Shown here: positions 1-7,337 of the stretch, in pieces
Numbering within the stretch: the first letter of the stretch is position 1
How the letters are laid out: each line of letters opens with the position of its first letter
From: Flavobacteriales bacterium
Lineage (GTDB): Bacteria; Bacteroidota; Bacteroidia; Flavobacteriales_D; Sanyastnellaceae
Length of the DNA stretch: 7,992 bases
Reading direction: 5' to 3'
Assembly (NCBI GenBank): GCA_027488055.1
Contig: JAIYCK010000166.1
Coordinates: forward strand, 1 to 7,992
Notes under the pieces: generated by a model
Told to the model about the DNA's origin: nothing
The model's database searches: none
What the model saw: the letters and a program-made list of their open reading frames with translations, nothing else
Translations under genes and position numbers: made by a program

Positions 1-1096
1 CTGCGACACCCTGCTTGTCGAGTAGTGTGCCTAAATCATACGGATGGATACCGTCAATGTTAAACGAAAAAATGGGCACTTTATAAGTGGTGTCGCCATA
101 GATTCGGATTCCATCGATCGCATGCAATACGTGATCCATCTTGCTGCGTAGCTTTTCTTCTTGCGCTGCGATCGCTTCCATTCCCAGGTCGCGCATATAA
201 CCCAATGCCGCGTTCAATGCAATGACTCCAGCAATATCGGGTGTGCCTGCTTCAAATTTGTGAGGCAACACATTGTAGGTCGTTTTTTCGAAGCTGACTG
301 TTTTGATCATCTCACCACCGCCTTTGTACGGAGGCATGGCATCGAGCCATTGGCGTTTACCATACAAAACACCCACTCCTGTGGGGCCATACATTTTGTG
401 TGCGCTGAAGGTATAAAAGTCACAATCCAAGGCTTGCACGTCCACTTTGAAGTGTCCAATGGCTTGCGCTCCATCGATGAGCACGCATGCGCCAACTTTT
501 TTGGCCTCTGCGATCACCTTGTCGATCGGTTGTATCGTCCCTAGGGCGTTGGAAACCTGCTGTATGGCGAGCATTTTAGTGCGGCTTGATATCAGGGTAT
601 CCAAGGTGGAAAGATCCCAAATTCCGTTGTCATCGATGGGTATGACTTTCAGGGCCGCTCCGCTTCGCTCCGCGGCCATCTGCCACGGTACAATATTGCT
701 GTGGTGTTCGGTGGTCGAAACCAATATTTCATCGCCTTGCTGTAGAAAAGCGTGGCCCCAACACTGAGCCACCAAATTGATGGATTCTGTCGTGCCCGAG
801 GTAAAAATGATTTCTGCTGATTCGGCTGCATTGAGCCATGCGGCCATGTCGGTGCGTGTTTGTTCAAACTCACCTGTAGCTAAATTGGCTAGATAATGCG
901 CTCCGCGATGGATATTGGCGTTGTGAAATTGATAGTACGTATTGATCGCCTCGATCAGTTCCAATGGCTTCTGGGTGGTAGCGGCATTATCGAAATAGAC
1001 CAATGGAGATCCATTCACCTTGCTGTCCAACAACGGAATGTGTTTACGGATTTTGCGCAAATCGAGTGGGACGGTGTGGGTTGGTGTATTTTCCAT
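1..1096 (-). CDS. sufS: SufS cysteine desulfurase (partial, C-terminus beyond the window edge)
   Basis: PLP-dependent class V aminotransferase-fold enzyme that converts cysteine to alanine and holds the released sulfur as a persulfide for the SufBCD scaffold in the cytoplasm. I translated 365 codons from the ATG at 1096. Visible family marks are YFDNAATTQKP near the N-terminus, TSGTTESIN, the TEHHSNIVPW motif (His131 stacks on PLP in homologues), DGAQA (Asp208, PLP nitrogen partner) and FSAHKMYGPTGVG with the PLP lysine at Lys234. Every one of these sits 8 residues later than in E. coli SufS, numbered from memory. The frame runs open off the left edge. The catalytic cysteine of the R-T-G-H-H-C loop should lie about 7 codons beyond the edge, so it cannot be checked. 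The gene starts 13 bp after the sufD stop and is preceded by AAGGA, one of the few Shine-Dalgarno-like sites here. No sufE or sufU partner is visible; one could follow downstream. Confidence 0.96.
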   Translation of the reverse strand, partial: MENTPTHTVPLDLRKIRKHIPLLDSKVNGSPLVYFDNAATTQKPLELIEAINTYYQFHNANIHRGAHYLANLATGEFEQTRTDMAAWLNAAESAEIIFTSGTTESINLVAQCWGHAFLQQGDEILVSTTEHHSNIVPWQMAAERSGAALKVIPIDDNGIWDLSTLDTLISSRTKMLAIQQVSNALGTIQPIDKVIAEAKKVGACVLIDGAQAIGHFKVDVQALDCDFYTFSAHKMYGPTGVGVLYGKRQWLDAMPPYKGGGEMIKTVSFEKTTYNVLPHKFEAGTPDIAGVIALNAALGYMRDLGMEAIAAQEEKLRSKMDHVLHAIDGIRIYGDTTYKVPIFSFNIDGIHPYDLGTLLDKQGVA

Positions 1097-1109
1097 GGCA
1101 ATCCTTGAT

Positions 1110-2342
1110 TTAATGGTACAATAAGCCTTCTTGCTCCAATCGTTGAATCACGTGTGCTCGAACGGCTTCATTCTCAACATGATTCAGTACATCATTGATA
1201 AACGCGGTGGTTAGCAAGCGCCGCGCATTGTCGGGGCTTAAACCGCGGGACTGCAAATAGAACATGGCTTCGTCATCCAATTGGCCCGTAGTAGAACCAT
1301 GGCTGCATTTTACATCATCCGCATAGATTTCTAGTTCGGGCTTGGAGTTCATCTGGGCCTCATCGCTCAAAAGAATATTCGCGTTTTGCTGGTAAGCATT
1401 GGTTTTCTGAGCATCCAAGTGCACATGCACTTTGCCGTTGAACACACCGGTTGAACGATCATTGAGCAAGCCCTTGTATAGTTCATGGCTATTGCAGTGT
1501 GCAAATCGGTGATCTACTTTGGTGTGATTGTCAACCAACTGATTGCGTCGCGGCAGGTAACAACCATTGAGGGATGCTTCTATGTTTTCTCCATCCAGAG
1601 AGATATGTAACTGGTTGCGTGTCCAGCCGCCATCGATGGTCAGCGTGTTGATGGTGAATTGCGCAGATTTGGCAATATGAACTTGGTCATCATTCATCAA
1701 GAAATCATTGTCGTGCAAATCTTGAATCTTGTCAAACGTGACGTGGGCATTTTCCCCAACGTGGATGTTCAATTTGCGGTTACCGAATGATTGTTCGGTA
1801 GAGTTGGATCCAAAGGACTCAATAAATGAAGCCTTTGCAAATGCGCCCACTTCAATCGTAAGGGTGGGTTGACTCAATACCTTTTGTCCATCGTTGAAAT
1901 GAATTAAATGGATAGGTCGGTCCATTTGCACTTTGTCTGCAATGACTATACGCAAATGAGATGTGCAATAGGCGGCTTGCAGCGCTTCGAAAAAATGACC
2001 AAAAGAGGTTGCTATGCGCTCCTGAGGTGCTATTGTATCGATCGTGATTCCTGCAGCAGTAGGCAAAGTAGATGCTTGGCTGTAGAATTGTCCATTGATG
2101 ATCACAATGGTGTATACGTCAAGATTTTCTATTTGAAGCGATTGCCATGGCGCATTCGATTGGATAGGCGAGACCATCCAAGATTCTTTGGTGATACGCC
2201 CTGTGCGGGTGTATTTCCATTCTTCGTCGCGCGTGGTTGGCCATTGCATTTGATCGAGCTGGGCTTTGGCATGGACATTCACCATGGACAGCACCGAACG
2301 TTCGATGTCGATGATCTGATTATTTGTTATTGTTTCTTCCAT
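1110..2342 (-). CDS. sufD: SufD, Fe-S cluster scaffold subunit
   Basis: SufD is a catalytically silent paralogue of SufB. It pairs with SufB and SufC in the SufBC2D scaffold on which the cluster is built, and it is linked to iron acquisition. I place the start at the ATG at 2342, giving 410 residues, a normal family length. An upstream in-frame non-ATG start at 2411 would add 23 lysine-rich residues that overlap the end of sufC and look like read-through of another frame. The N-terminal half is variable, with DEEWKYTRT at 39-47. The beta-helix core is followed by the conserved VDHRFAHCNS (277-286) and FNGKVHVH (301-308). Near the C-terminus CSHGSTTGQLDDEAMFYL (346-363) contains His348, matching the histidine at the SufB-SufD interface thought to help form the nascent cluster (His360 in E. 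coli, from memory). It begins 4 bp after the sufC stop, consistent with translational coupling; no clear Shine-Dalgarno is seen. Confidence 0.96.
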   Translation of the reverse strand: MEETITNNQIIDIERSVLSMVNVHAKAQLDQMQWPTTRDEEWKYTRTGRITKESWMVSPIQSNAPWQSLQIENLDVYTIVIINGQFYSQASTLPTAAGITIDTIAPQERIATSFGHFFEALQAAYCTSHLRIVIADKVQMDRPIHLIHFNDGQKVLSQPTLTIEVGAFAKASFIESFGSNSTEQSFGNRKLNIHVGENAHVTFDKIQDLHDNDFLMNDDQVHIAKSAQFTINTLTIDGGWTRNQLHISLDGENIEASLNGCYLPRRNQLVDNHTKVDHRFAHCNSHELYKGLLNDRSTGVFNGKVHVHLDAQKTNAYQQNANILLSDEAQMNSKPELEIYADDVKCSHGSTTGQLDDEAMFYLQSRGLSPDNARRLLTTAFINDVLNHVENEAVRAHVIQRLEQEGLLYH

Positions 2343-2346
2343 GTGA

Positions 2347-3105
2347 TCAGGCGTGTGCGTCCACTTCTTCTTTGATCCAGTCGTATCCTTTTTCTTCCAA
2401 CTCCAAGGCAAGTTCCTTCGTACCGCTCTTTACAATGCGGCCTTTGTACAATACATGAACGAAATCAGGTACAATGTAGTCGAGTAAGCGTTGGTAATGG
2501 GTAATCAAAACGAATGATCGTTCGGGTGAGCGCAATGCATTTACACCATTTGCTACAATGCGCAATGCATCGATATCAAGTCCGGAATCAGTTTCGTCCA
2601 AAATGCCCAAAGTGGGTTCGAGCATGGCCATTTGGAAGATCTCATTGCGCTTCTTTTCACCGCCACTGAAACCCTCGTTCACAGCGCGATTGGCCAATTG
2701 ACCGTCAAGTTCAACCAGTTTGGATTTTTCGCTTACTAGTTTCAAAAATTCTTTGGCACTGAGGGGTTCCAATCCAAGGTGTTTCCTTTTTTCTGCCACT
2801 GCGGCTTTCAAAAAGTTCATGTTGCTAACGCCAGGAATCTCCACAGGATATTGAAAAGCGAGAAACAAGCCTTCGCGCGAACGAATTTCGGGCGCCATGT
2901 CCAGCAAGTCCTTGCCATTGAATTGTACTTCTCCTGCCGTTACCTCATAGTCCTCTCTGCCAGCCAACACGCTGGCCAAGGTGCTTTTTCCGCTGCCGTT
3001 GGGTCCCATGATGGCGTGCACTTCTCCTGGTTTCACATCCAATGAGAGTCCTCTTAAAATTTCTTTGTCTTCGATCTTGGCTTCAAGCCCTTTGATATGT
3101 AACAT
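2347..3105 (-). CDS. sufC: SufC, ABC-type ATPase of the SufBCD scaffold
   Basis: Cytoplasmic ABC ATPase without a membrane partner. It binds SufB and SufD, and its ATP-driven dimerisation rearranges the scaffold during Fe-S assembly. The 252 residues match the usual length of about 250. All ABC motifs are intact: Walker A GPNGSGKST at 34-42, Q-loop FLAFQYPVEIPGV with Gln85, signature FSGGEKKR at 146-153, Walker B GILDETDSGLD at 167-177 with Asp170 and Glu171, and the H-loop His203. The sequences FQYPVEIPGV and NEGFSGGEKKRNEIFQ separate SufC from ordinary transporter ATPases. The ATG at 3105 starts 19 bp after the sufB stop. It lies between sufB and sufD, the conserved operon order. Confidence 0.98.
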   Translation of the reverse strand: MLHIKGLEAKIEDKEILRGLSLDVKPGEVHAIMGPNGSGKSTLASVLAGREDYEVTAGEVQFNGKDLLDMAPEIRSREGLFLAFQYPVEIPGVSNMNFLKAAVAEKRKHLGLEPLSAKEFLKLVSEKSKLVELDGQLANRAVNEGFSGGEKKRNEIFQMAMLEPTLGILDETDSGLDIDALRIVANGVNALRSPERSFVLITHYQRLLDYIVPDFVHVLYKGRIVKSGTKELALELEEKGYDWIKEEVDAHA

Positions 3106-3124
3106 GTCTGTAATTTTCTTGTGT

Positions 3125-4564
3125 TTATCCTACGCTGCCTTCCAGTGAAATGGCCAACAACTTTTGTGCTTCCACTGCAAATTCCATTGGCAATTTGTTG
3201 AGCACTTCTTTCGCATACCCATTGACGATCATGCTAATGGCTTGCTCTTGGTCCAATCCCCTTTGTAAGCAGTAAAATATTTGGTCTTCGCCTATTTTGG
3301 AGGTGGTGGCCTCATGTTCCACTTTGCTGCTCTTGTTTTTTACTTCGATGTATGGAAAAGTGTGCGCCCCGCAACGGTCAGTCATGAGCAGTGAGTCACA
3401 TTGAGAGAAGTTGCGGGAGTGTTCAGCGCTTTTATTGATTTGAACAAGGCCTCGATAACTATTTTGACTTTTGCCTGCACTGATACCTTTGGAGATAATG
3501 GTCGAGGTGGTGTTTTTGCCCAAATGAATCATTTTCGTGCCAGTATCAGCTTGCTGCATGTGATTGGTCACAGCTACCGAATAAAATTCGCCCACGCTGT
3601 AATCACCTTTCAAAATGCAAGATGGATATTTCCAGGTAATGGCGCTGCCTGTCTCTACTTGTGTCCAACTGATTTTGGAGCGATTGCCATCGCATAATCC
3701 GCGCTTGGTTACAAAATTGAAAACCCCTCCTTTGCCATCTTTATCGCCTGGATACCAGTTTTGCACAGTGCTGTACTTGATCTCGGCATCTCCAAGTGCC
3801 ACCAACTCAACCACGGCGGCGTGCAATTGATTTTCGTCGCGCTGTGGGGCCGTGCAGCCTTCTAGGTAACTTACATAGCTGCCTTCGTCCGCAATGACCA
3901 ACGTTCTCTCAAATTGGCCAGTGCCGCCTTCATTGATACGGAAGTACGTGCTGAGCTCCATAGGGCATCGCACTCCTTTTGGGATGTAGCAGAACGATCC
4001 GTCGGTGAATACAGCTGAGTTCAATGCGGCATAGAAATTATCGGTCCTTGGTACGACTGCGCCAATGTATTTGCGTACCAAATCGGGATGTTCTTGAATG
4101 GCCTCGCTGATAGAGCAGAATATGATGCCAAGCTCACCTAATTTTTCTTTGAATGATGTAGCGACACTCACTGAATCCATCACGAAATCAACAGCCACGC
4201 CACTGAGACGCTTTTGTTCTTCCATGCTGATGCCCAATTTCTCCATGGTGCGACGCAACTCGGGATCGATTTCGTCGAGAGAGTTGAGCTGTGGTTTTTG
4301 CTTCGGTGCAGCGTAATATGAAATACCCTGAAAATCTGGTTTTTTGTATTGCACGTGGGCCCACGTGGGCTCATTCATTTTCTCCCAAATGGCGTAGGCC
4401 TCCAACCGCCAATTCAACAACCATTCAGGTTCGTTCTTTTTGCTAGAAATCAGGCGGATGACATCCTCATTGAGGCCTGCTGCAATCTTGTCCGATTCTA
4501 TCGGAGTTACGAAACCAAATTCGTATTCCTTGTTGGTGATATGGTCGAGAATTTCGTCGCTCAT
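3125..4564 (-). CDS. sufB: SufB, Fe-S cluster scaffold subunit
   Basis: Core scaffold of the SUF system. It receives sulfur from SufS, directly or through a SufE/SufU partner, and holds the nascent cluster with SufD. The 479 residues from the ATG at 4564 are close to the usual length (E. coli about 495). The conserved YLEGCTAPQRDENQLHAAVV region holds Cys237, corresponding to the sulfur-accepting cysteine (Cys254 in E. coli), and QCDSLLMTDRCGAHT holds Cys389 (Cys405 in E. coli); the equivalences are my alignment from memory. The C-terminus carries EHEATTSKIGEDQIFYC and ends LLAISLEGSVG, as is typical. It is the first gene of the tight sufBCDS run. The 185 bp in front of it, after the sufA stop, contain no clear terminator or convincing promoter, so it may be transcribed from the promoter upstream of sufA. 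The leader is AT-rich with no Shine-Dalgarno. Confidence 0.98.
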   Translation of the reverse strand: MSDEILDHITNKEYEFGFVTPIESDKIAAGLNEDVIRLISSKKNEPEWLLNWRLEAYAIWEKMNEPTWAHVQYKKPDFQGISYYAAPKQKPQLNSLDEIDPELRRTMEKLGISMEEQKRLSGVAVDFVMDSVSVATSFKEKLGELGIIFCSISEAIQEHPDLVRKYIGAVVPRTDNFYAALNSAVFTDGSFCYIPKGVRCPMELSTYFRINEGGTGQFERTLVIADEGSYVSYLEGCTAPQRDENQLHAAVVELVALGDAEIKYSTVQNWYPGDKDGKGGVFNFVTKRGLCDGNRSKISWTQVETGSAITWKYPSCILKGDYSVGEFYSVAVTNHMQQADTGTKMIHLGKNTTSTIISKGISAGKSQNSYRGLVQINKSAEHSRNFSQCDSLLMTDRCGAHTFPYIEVKNKSSKVEHEATTSKIGEDQIFYCLQRGLDQEQAISMIVNGYAKEVLNKLPMEFAVEAQKLLAISLEGSVG

Positions 4565-4749
4565 TGTTGTATTATTCAGAGATTCAAAAATTTAAATAGG
4601 CATCAATTCGTGAATCGGTTTAAATCGCAGTCTTCAGAATACAAGGCTCAAATAAATCCCCTCGCATTGCTTTGGTGCTATTGTCAAAATTCCATTGCTT
4701 CGAAAGGCGTTGCGATGGGCATGTGAATGCAGATTATTGAAGATGTGCA

Positions 4750-5076
4750 TCAAATAGAAAAACTTTCTCCGCAGCCACACGTTCTATTGGCATTGGGATT
4801 GTTGAACACAAAGCCTTTGCCATTAAGTCCTCCTGTGTATTCAAGTTGTGTACCCACGAGATACAAGAAGCTTTTGCGGTCTACAACCACTTTCACGCCG
4901 TTGTCCTCAAATACTTGGTCACCTTCTTTGATCTCTTGATCAAAGTCTAATTGATACATTAAACCGCTGCAACCTCCTCCTTGAACGCCAACGCGCACAA
5001 AAGATCCTTCTGGATGCTTGTCTGTTTCCATCAGGTGTTGCACTTGAAGTCGGGCACTTTCTGATACTTTAATCAT
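4750..5076 (-). CDS. sufA: A-type Fe-S carrier (HesB/IscA/SufA family)
   Basis: Small carrier that accepts Fe-S clusters from a scaffold and delivers them to apo-proteins. From the ATG at 5076 it has 108 residues, the usual length of 105-120. An in-frame GTG sits immediately before the ATG (5077-5079) and could add one residue; ATG is preferred. The three family-defining cysteines are present: Cys36 in GVQGGGCSGLMY, and Cys100 and Cys102 in TCGCGESF near the C-terminus. The internal NPNANRTCGCG is also typical. Its place upstream of sufBCDS supports the sufA name, although sequence alone does not cleanly separate SufA, IscA and ErpA. A perfect inverted repeat and a promoter candidate lie about 100-165 bp upstream. 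The stop TGA overlaps the ATG of a 38-codon open frame (see findings). Confidence 0.93.
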   Translation of the reverse strand: MIKVSESARLQVQHLMETDKHPEGSFVRVGVQGGGCSGLMYQLDFDQEIKEGDQVFEDNGVKVVVDRKSFLYLVGTQLEYTGGLNGKGFVFNNPNANRTCGCGESFSI

Positions 5077-5178
5077 CACTTTATGTATTTATTGGGAATT
5101 CAATGTGTTAGGCTTGCCACTATCACTGGCTGGCTGTATAACAATCTTAAACCCTTGATGTTCTTGTGTATTACCTTC

Positions 5179-5201
5179 TTATTTAGAAATCGTCTAAATA
5201 A
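5179..5201. promoter_or_regulatory. Perfect 9-5-9 inverted repeat, candidate operator upstream of sufA
   Basis: TTATTTAGA at 5179-5187 and TCTAAATAA at 5193-5201 are exact reverse complements, separated by the 5 nt AATCG. The site begins about 9 nt downstream of the predicted -7 element, so it would cover the transcription start or the first transcribed bases, a typical place for a repressor. The AT-rich 23 bp dyad suits a dimeric helix-turn-helix regulator. Its position before Fe-S genes makes an iron or Fe-S sensor (Rrf2/IscR, Fur or DtxR type) plausible. The regulator is not identified, and the site does not match the enterobacterial IscR consensus as I know it. An AU-rich hairpin at the transcript's 5' end is an alternative. 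Confidence 0.55.
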
Positions 5202-5210
5202 ACGGGGGCG

Positions 5211-5241
5211 CTAAAATACCTCAAAAAAGGTAGTGCCACAA
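5211..5241 (-). promoter_or_regulatory. Bacteroidota-type promoter candidate for sufA/suf genes
   Basis: On the minus strand TTG (5241-5239, within TTTTG) is followed after 20 nt by TATTTTAG (5218-5211). The Bacteroidota primary sigma factor consensus is TTG, about 19-21 nt, TAnnTTTG, so the -7 element has one mismatch and the spacing fits. The predicted start is near 5205, giving a leader of about 130 nt before sufA. It lies in the only sizeable gap between dnaG and sufA. Confidence 0.4.
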
Positions 5242-5310
5242 AAGAAAAATGTGAGAAATGGGGTAGGAAACGGAAATGAATGGCAGTTAGCCCAAAGACG
5301 ATGTTGAATA

Positions 5311-7266
5311 TCAAACATTTCGTGTAATCACGGTGCCCAGATACTTGGCCGCCTCTCTTCTGATGGCGTCGTTGTTTTTTTTCTGGATCAACAATTCGTC
5401 CATCTGCATTTCATCTAAATCTGGCTGACTGAGCTGGGTATCGATGTCTGCTGCTATGATTTCAAGGTTACGGATCTGAAGGCGATAGACGCAGCTTTGA
5501 AGTGCGTGCCGGAGATTATTTCGTTCAGTATCTGGAAAAATCTTGTGACGCCCCCAATTCACGCTAACATGATCTTTTTCAGTCAGCAAGTCACTGGTGA
5601 GGGAGGTGATTTCTGGATCGGTATGTTGCGAGAAGCTGCGCGTGGCATCGACTTCTTTTAAGTTCAACTCAATGAACTCCTCTAGGATTTTACCATAAAT
5701 GGGAATGCGCATATTCATTTGACTCATTTCCAAACTGGCTAAAAGGAAATCGACCACACCGATTGCGTGGGTTTCTTCTTTTTGATCCTCATTTACGAAG
5801 GTTAATTCAATTCGATCGCCGCTGTAAGTCAATAAAAGACGAATGAAATCCCTCTCCTGTGGCAAGGTGGTGAGCTCAAGGCTCGCAGTGTTGGGTTGCT
5901 CCACTGGGGCGTCGTCCAACAGGGGCACTGGTAGTTCTTGCTCTTCTTTGCTGGTTTTTTTGAACTGTGTGACGAGGATTTTATTGAGTTCGGTCAGAAT
6001 GGTTTGTTCTGACATTTTCAATACCTGTGCACATTCTTGGGCAAAGACGCCGCGCGTGATAGCATCGGGTATCAGCGCAATACTTTCGACAATGCCTCGA
6101 ATCAATCCGGCTCTTTTGATGGGATCTTGTCCGGCTTCCTCGGCCAATAATTCTGTTTTGAATCGAATGAAGTCCCGCGAATTGGAGCGTATAAAGTCTT
6201 GTATTTCGCTGCTGCTATGTTTGCGCGAAAAGCTATCGGGATCATCTCCGTCGGGAAAAAGAAGCACGCGCACATTCATGCCTTCTTTTAAAATCATGTC
6301 AATGCCCCGAAAGGAGGCCTTGATGCCGGCGCTGTCCCCGTCATATAAAATCGTGATGTTGGGCGTATAGCGCTTGATCAGTCGGATTTGGCCTTCCGTT
6401 AGGCTTGTTCCGCTCGATGAAACCACATTTTGAACACCGGCCTGAAACATGGCAATGACATCTGTATAACCTTCGCATAGGTAACACATGTCTTGTTTGA
6501 CCATTTCATTTTTGGCCAAATGAAGCCCATAGAGCACATTGCTTTTGATGTACAACTCACTTTCGGGTGAATTGAAATACTTCGCAATGTCTTTTTCTGC
6601 CTTGAGTGTGCGGCCGCCAAAGGCAATCGCTTTACCGCTGATGTTGTGAATGGGAAACATGACACGACCTCTGAAAAAGTCATATGTTCCATTTTCTCGT
6701 TCGCGCGTTAGTCCAGCCTTCTTGAGGTATTCAAGGCTGTATCCAGCTTCTAGCGCGGCCTTGGTCATGGTATCCCATTTGTCGGGGCAATAACCCAATT
6801 GAAAGGTCTTGATGGTCTCAGGTAAGAATCCGCGTTCTGTGAAGTAACTCAAACCGATGGCTTGTCCCTCCTCGGTTTTATGCATTTGTTGCTGAAAAAA
6901 CTTGTTGGCGAATTCAGTCACAATGCTCAATTGTTCGCGCTCACTTTTCTCCTGCTGTTGTTCTGGACTGGACTGGTCCTCTTCAATATCGATGTTGTAT
7001 TTAGCTGCCAACCAACGTATAGCTTCCGGATAGCTCAGTTTTTCATGCTGCATCAAGAAATCCACTACGTTGCCGCCTTTGCCGGAACTAAAATCTTTGT
7101 ACAAGTTTTTGGCAGGAACCACGAAGAAACTAGGTGTCTTCTCATTGGAAAACGGCGAGCGACCCTTGAATGCATTCCCGCTGCGTTTCAACTGCACAAA
7201 TTCACCTATGACATCTTCAATGATGGCCATTTGGTAGACTTTGTCGATGGTGGAACGGGAAATCAT
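5311..7266 (-). CDS. dnaG: DnaG primase with degenerate zinc-ribbon
   Basis: RNA polymerase that makes primers at the replication fork in concert with the DnaB helicase. It has 651 residues from the ATG at 7266, within the usual 580-670. The N-terminal domain (about 1-95) aligns well with the CHC2 zinc-ribbon (SPFSNEKTPSFFV, then SSGKGGNVVDFLM), but the four metal ligands C-H-C-C are replaced by Ser37, Ser40, Asp58 and Ser61. The polymerase core is intact: RGRVMFPI (199-206) and AFGGRT (215-220) of the basic region, then the TOPRIM domain with CEGYTDV (Glu265), LYDGDSAG (Asp309, Asp311) and FPDGDDPDSF (337-346). The C-terminal third (about 440-651) should bind helicase but carries no motif I recognise; it has an acidic linker near 440-470. 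dnaG starts 71 bp after the rsmA stop with no clear promoter between, so the two may be co-transcribed. No GC-rich terminator is seen after its stop. Confidence 0.97.
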   Translation of the reverse strand: MISRSTIDKVYQMAIIEDVIGEFVQLKRSGNAFKGRSPFSNEKTPSFFVVPAKNLYKDFSSGKGGNVVDFLMQHEKLSYPEAIRWLAAKYNIDIEEDQSSPEQQQEKSEREQLSIVTEFANKFFQQQMHKTEEGQAIGLSYFTERGFLPETIKTFQLGYCPDKWDTMTKAALEAGYSLEYLKKAGLTRERENGTYDFFRGRVMFPIHNISGKAIAFGGRTLKAEKDIAKYFNSPESELYIKSNVLYGLHLAKNEMVKQDMCYLCEGYTDVIAMFQAGVQNVVSSSGTSLTEGQIRLIKRYTPNITILYDGDSAGIKASFRGIDMILKEGMNVRVLLFPDGDDPDSFSRKHSSSEIQDFIRSNSRDFIRFKTELLAEEAGQDPIKRAGLIRGIVESIALIPDAITRGVFAQECAQVLKMSEQTILTELNKILVTQFKKTSKEEQELPVPLLDDAPVEQPNTASLELTTLPQERDFIRLLLTYSGDRIELTFVNEDQKEETHAIGVVDFLLASLEMSQMNMRIPIYGKILEEFIELNLKEVDATRSFSQHTDPEITSLTSDLLTEKDHVSVNWGRHKIFPDTERNNLRHALQSCVYRLQIRNLEIIAADIDTQLSQPDLDEMQMDELLIQKKNNDAIRREAAKYLGTVITRNV

Positions 7267-7337
7267 GACTACAAATATCGTGAAAGCAATTTAGAATTGG
7301 CACGCACCACTCAAATCTGCGCTTAGGCAGTGGCCTC

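Noticed and set aside
1908..2375. 155-codon open frame on the plus strand opposite sufD
   Set aside because: It is the antisense shadow of a well-supported sufD gene, has no recognisable family, and its cysteine- and arginine-rich composition is typical of antisense frames. The same applies to the plus-strand frames at 161-544, 447-767, 4349-4726, 5843-6370, 6862-7326 and 7536-7865.
2343..2411. N-terminal extension of SufD by 23 residues from an in-frame alternative start
   Set aside because: It would overlap the conserved end of sufC and begin with lysine- and tryptophan-rich sequence foreign to the family. The ATG at 2342, 4 bp after the sufC stop, gives a normal SufD.
2530..2570. 11 bp direct repeat GCGCAATGCAT at 2530-2540 and 2560-2570 in sufC
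   Set aside because: The copies encode N-A-L-R and D-A-L-R exactly 30 bp apart in frame, in a conserved part of SufC. Coding constraint and chance suffice.
5217..5232. Weak hairpin TACCT/AGGTA with a T-rich loop after dnaG, as a possible terminator
   Set aside because: The stem is only 5 bp, there is no proper trailing T-tract, and it overlaps the better-supported promoter candidate.
7267..7337. Possible dnaG promoter or rsmA terminator in the 71 bp gap
   Set aside because: The GATATTTG element is only a few bases from the dnaG ATG and lacks a correctly spaced TTG. The CCACT/AGTGG pairing is short with a long loop and no T-tract.
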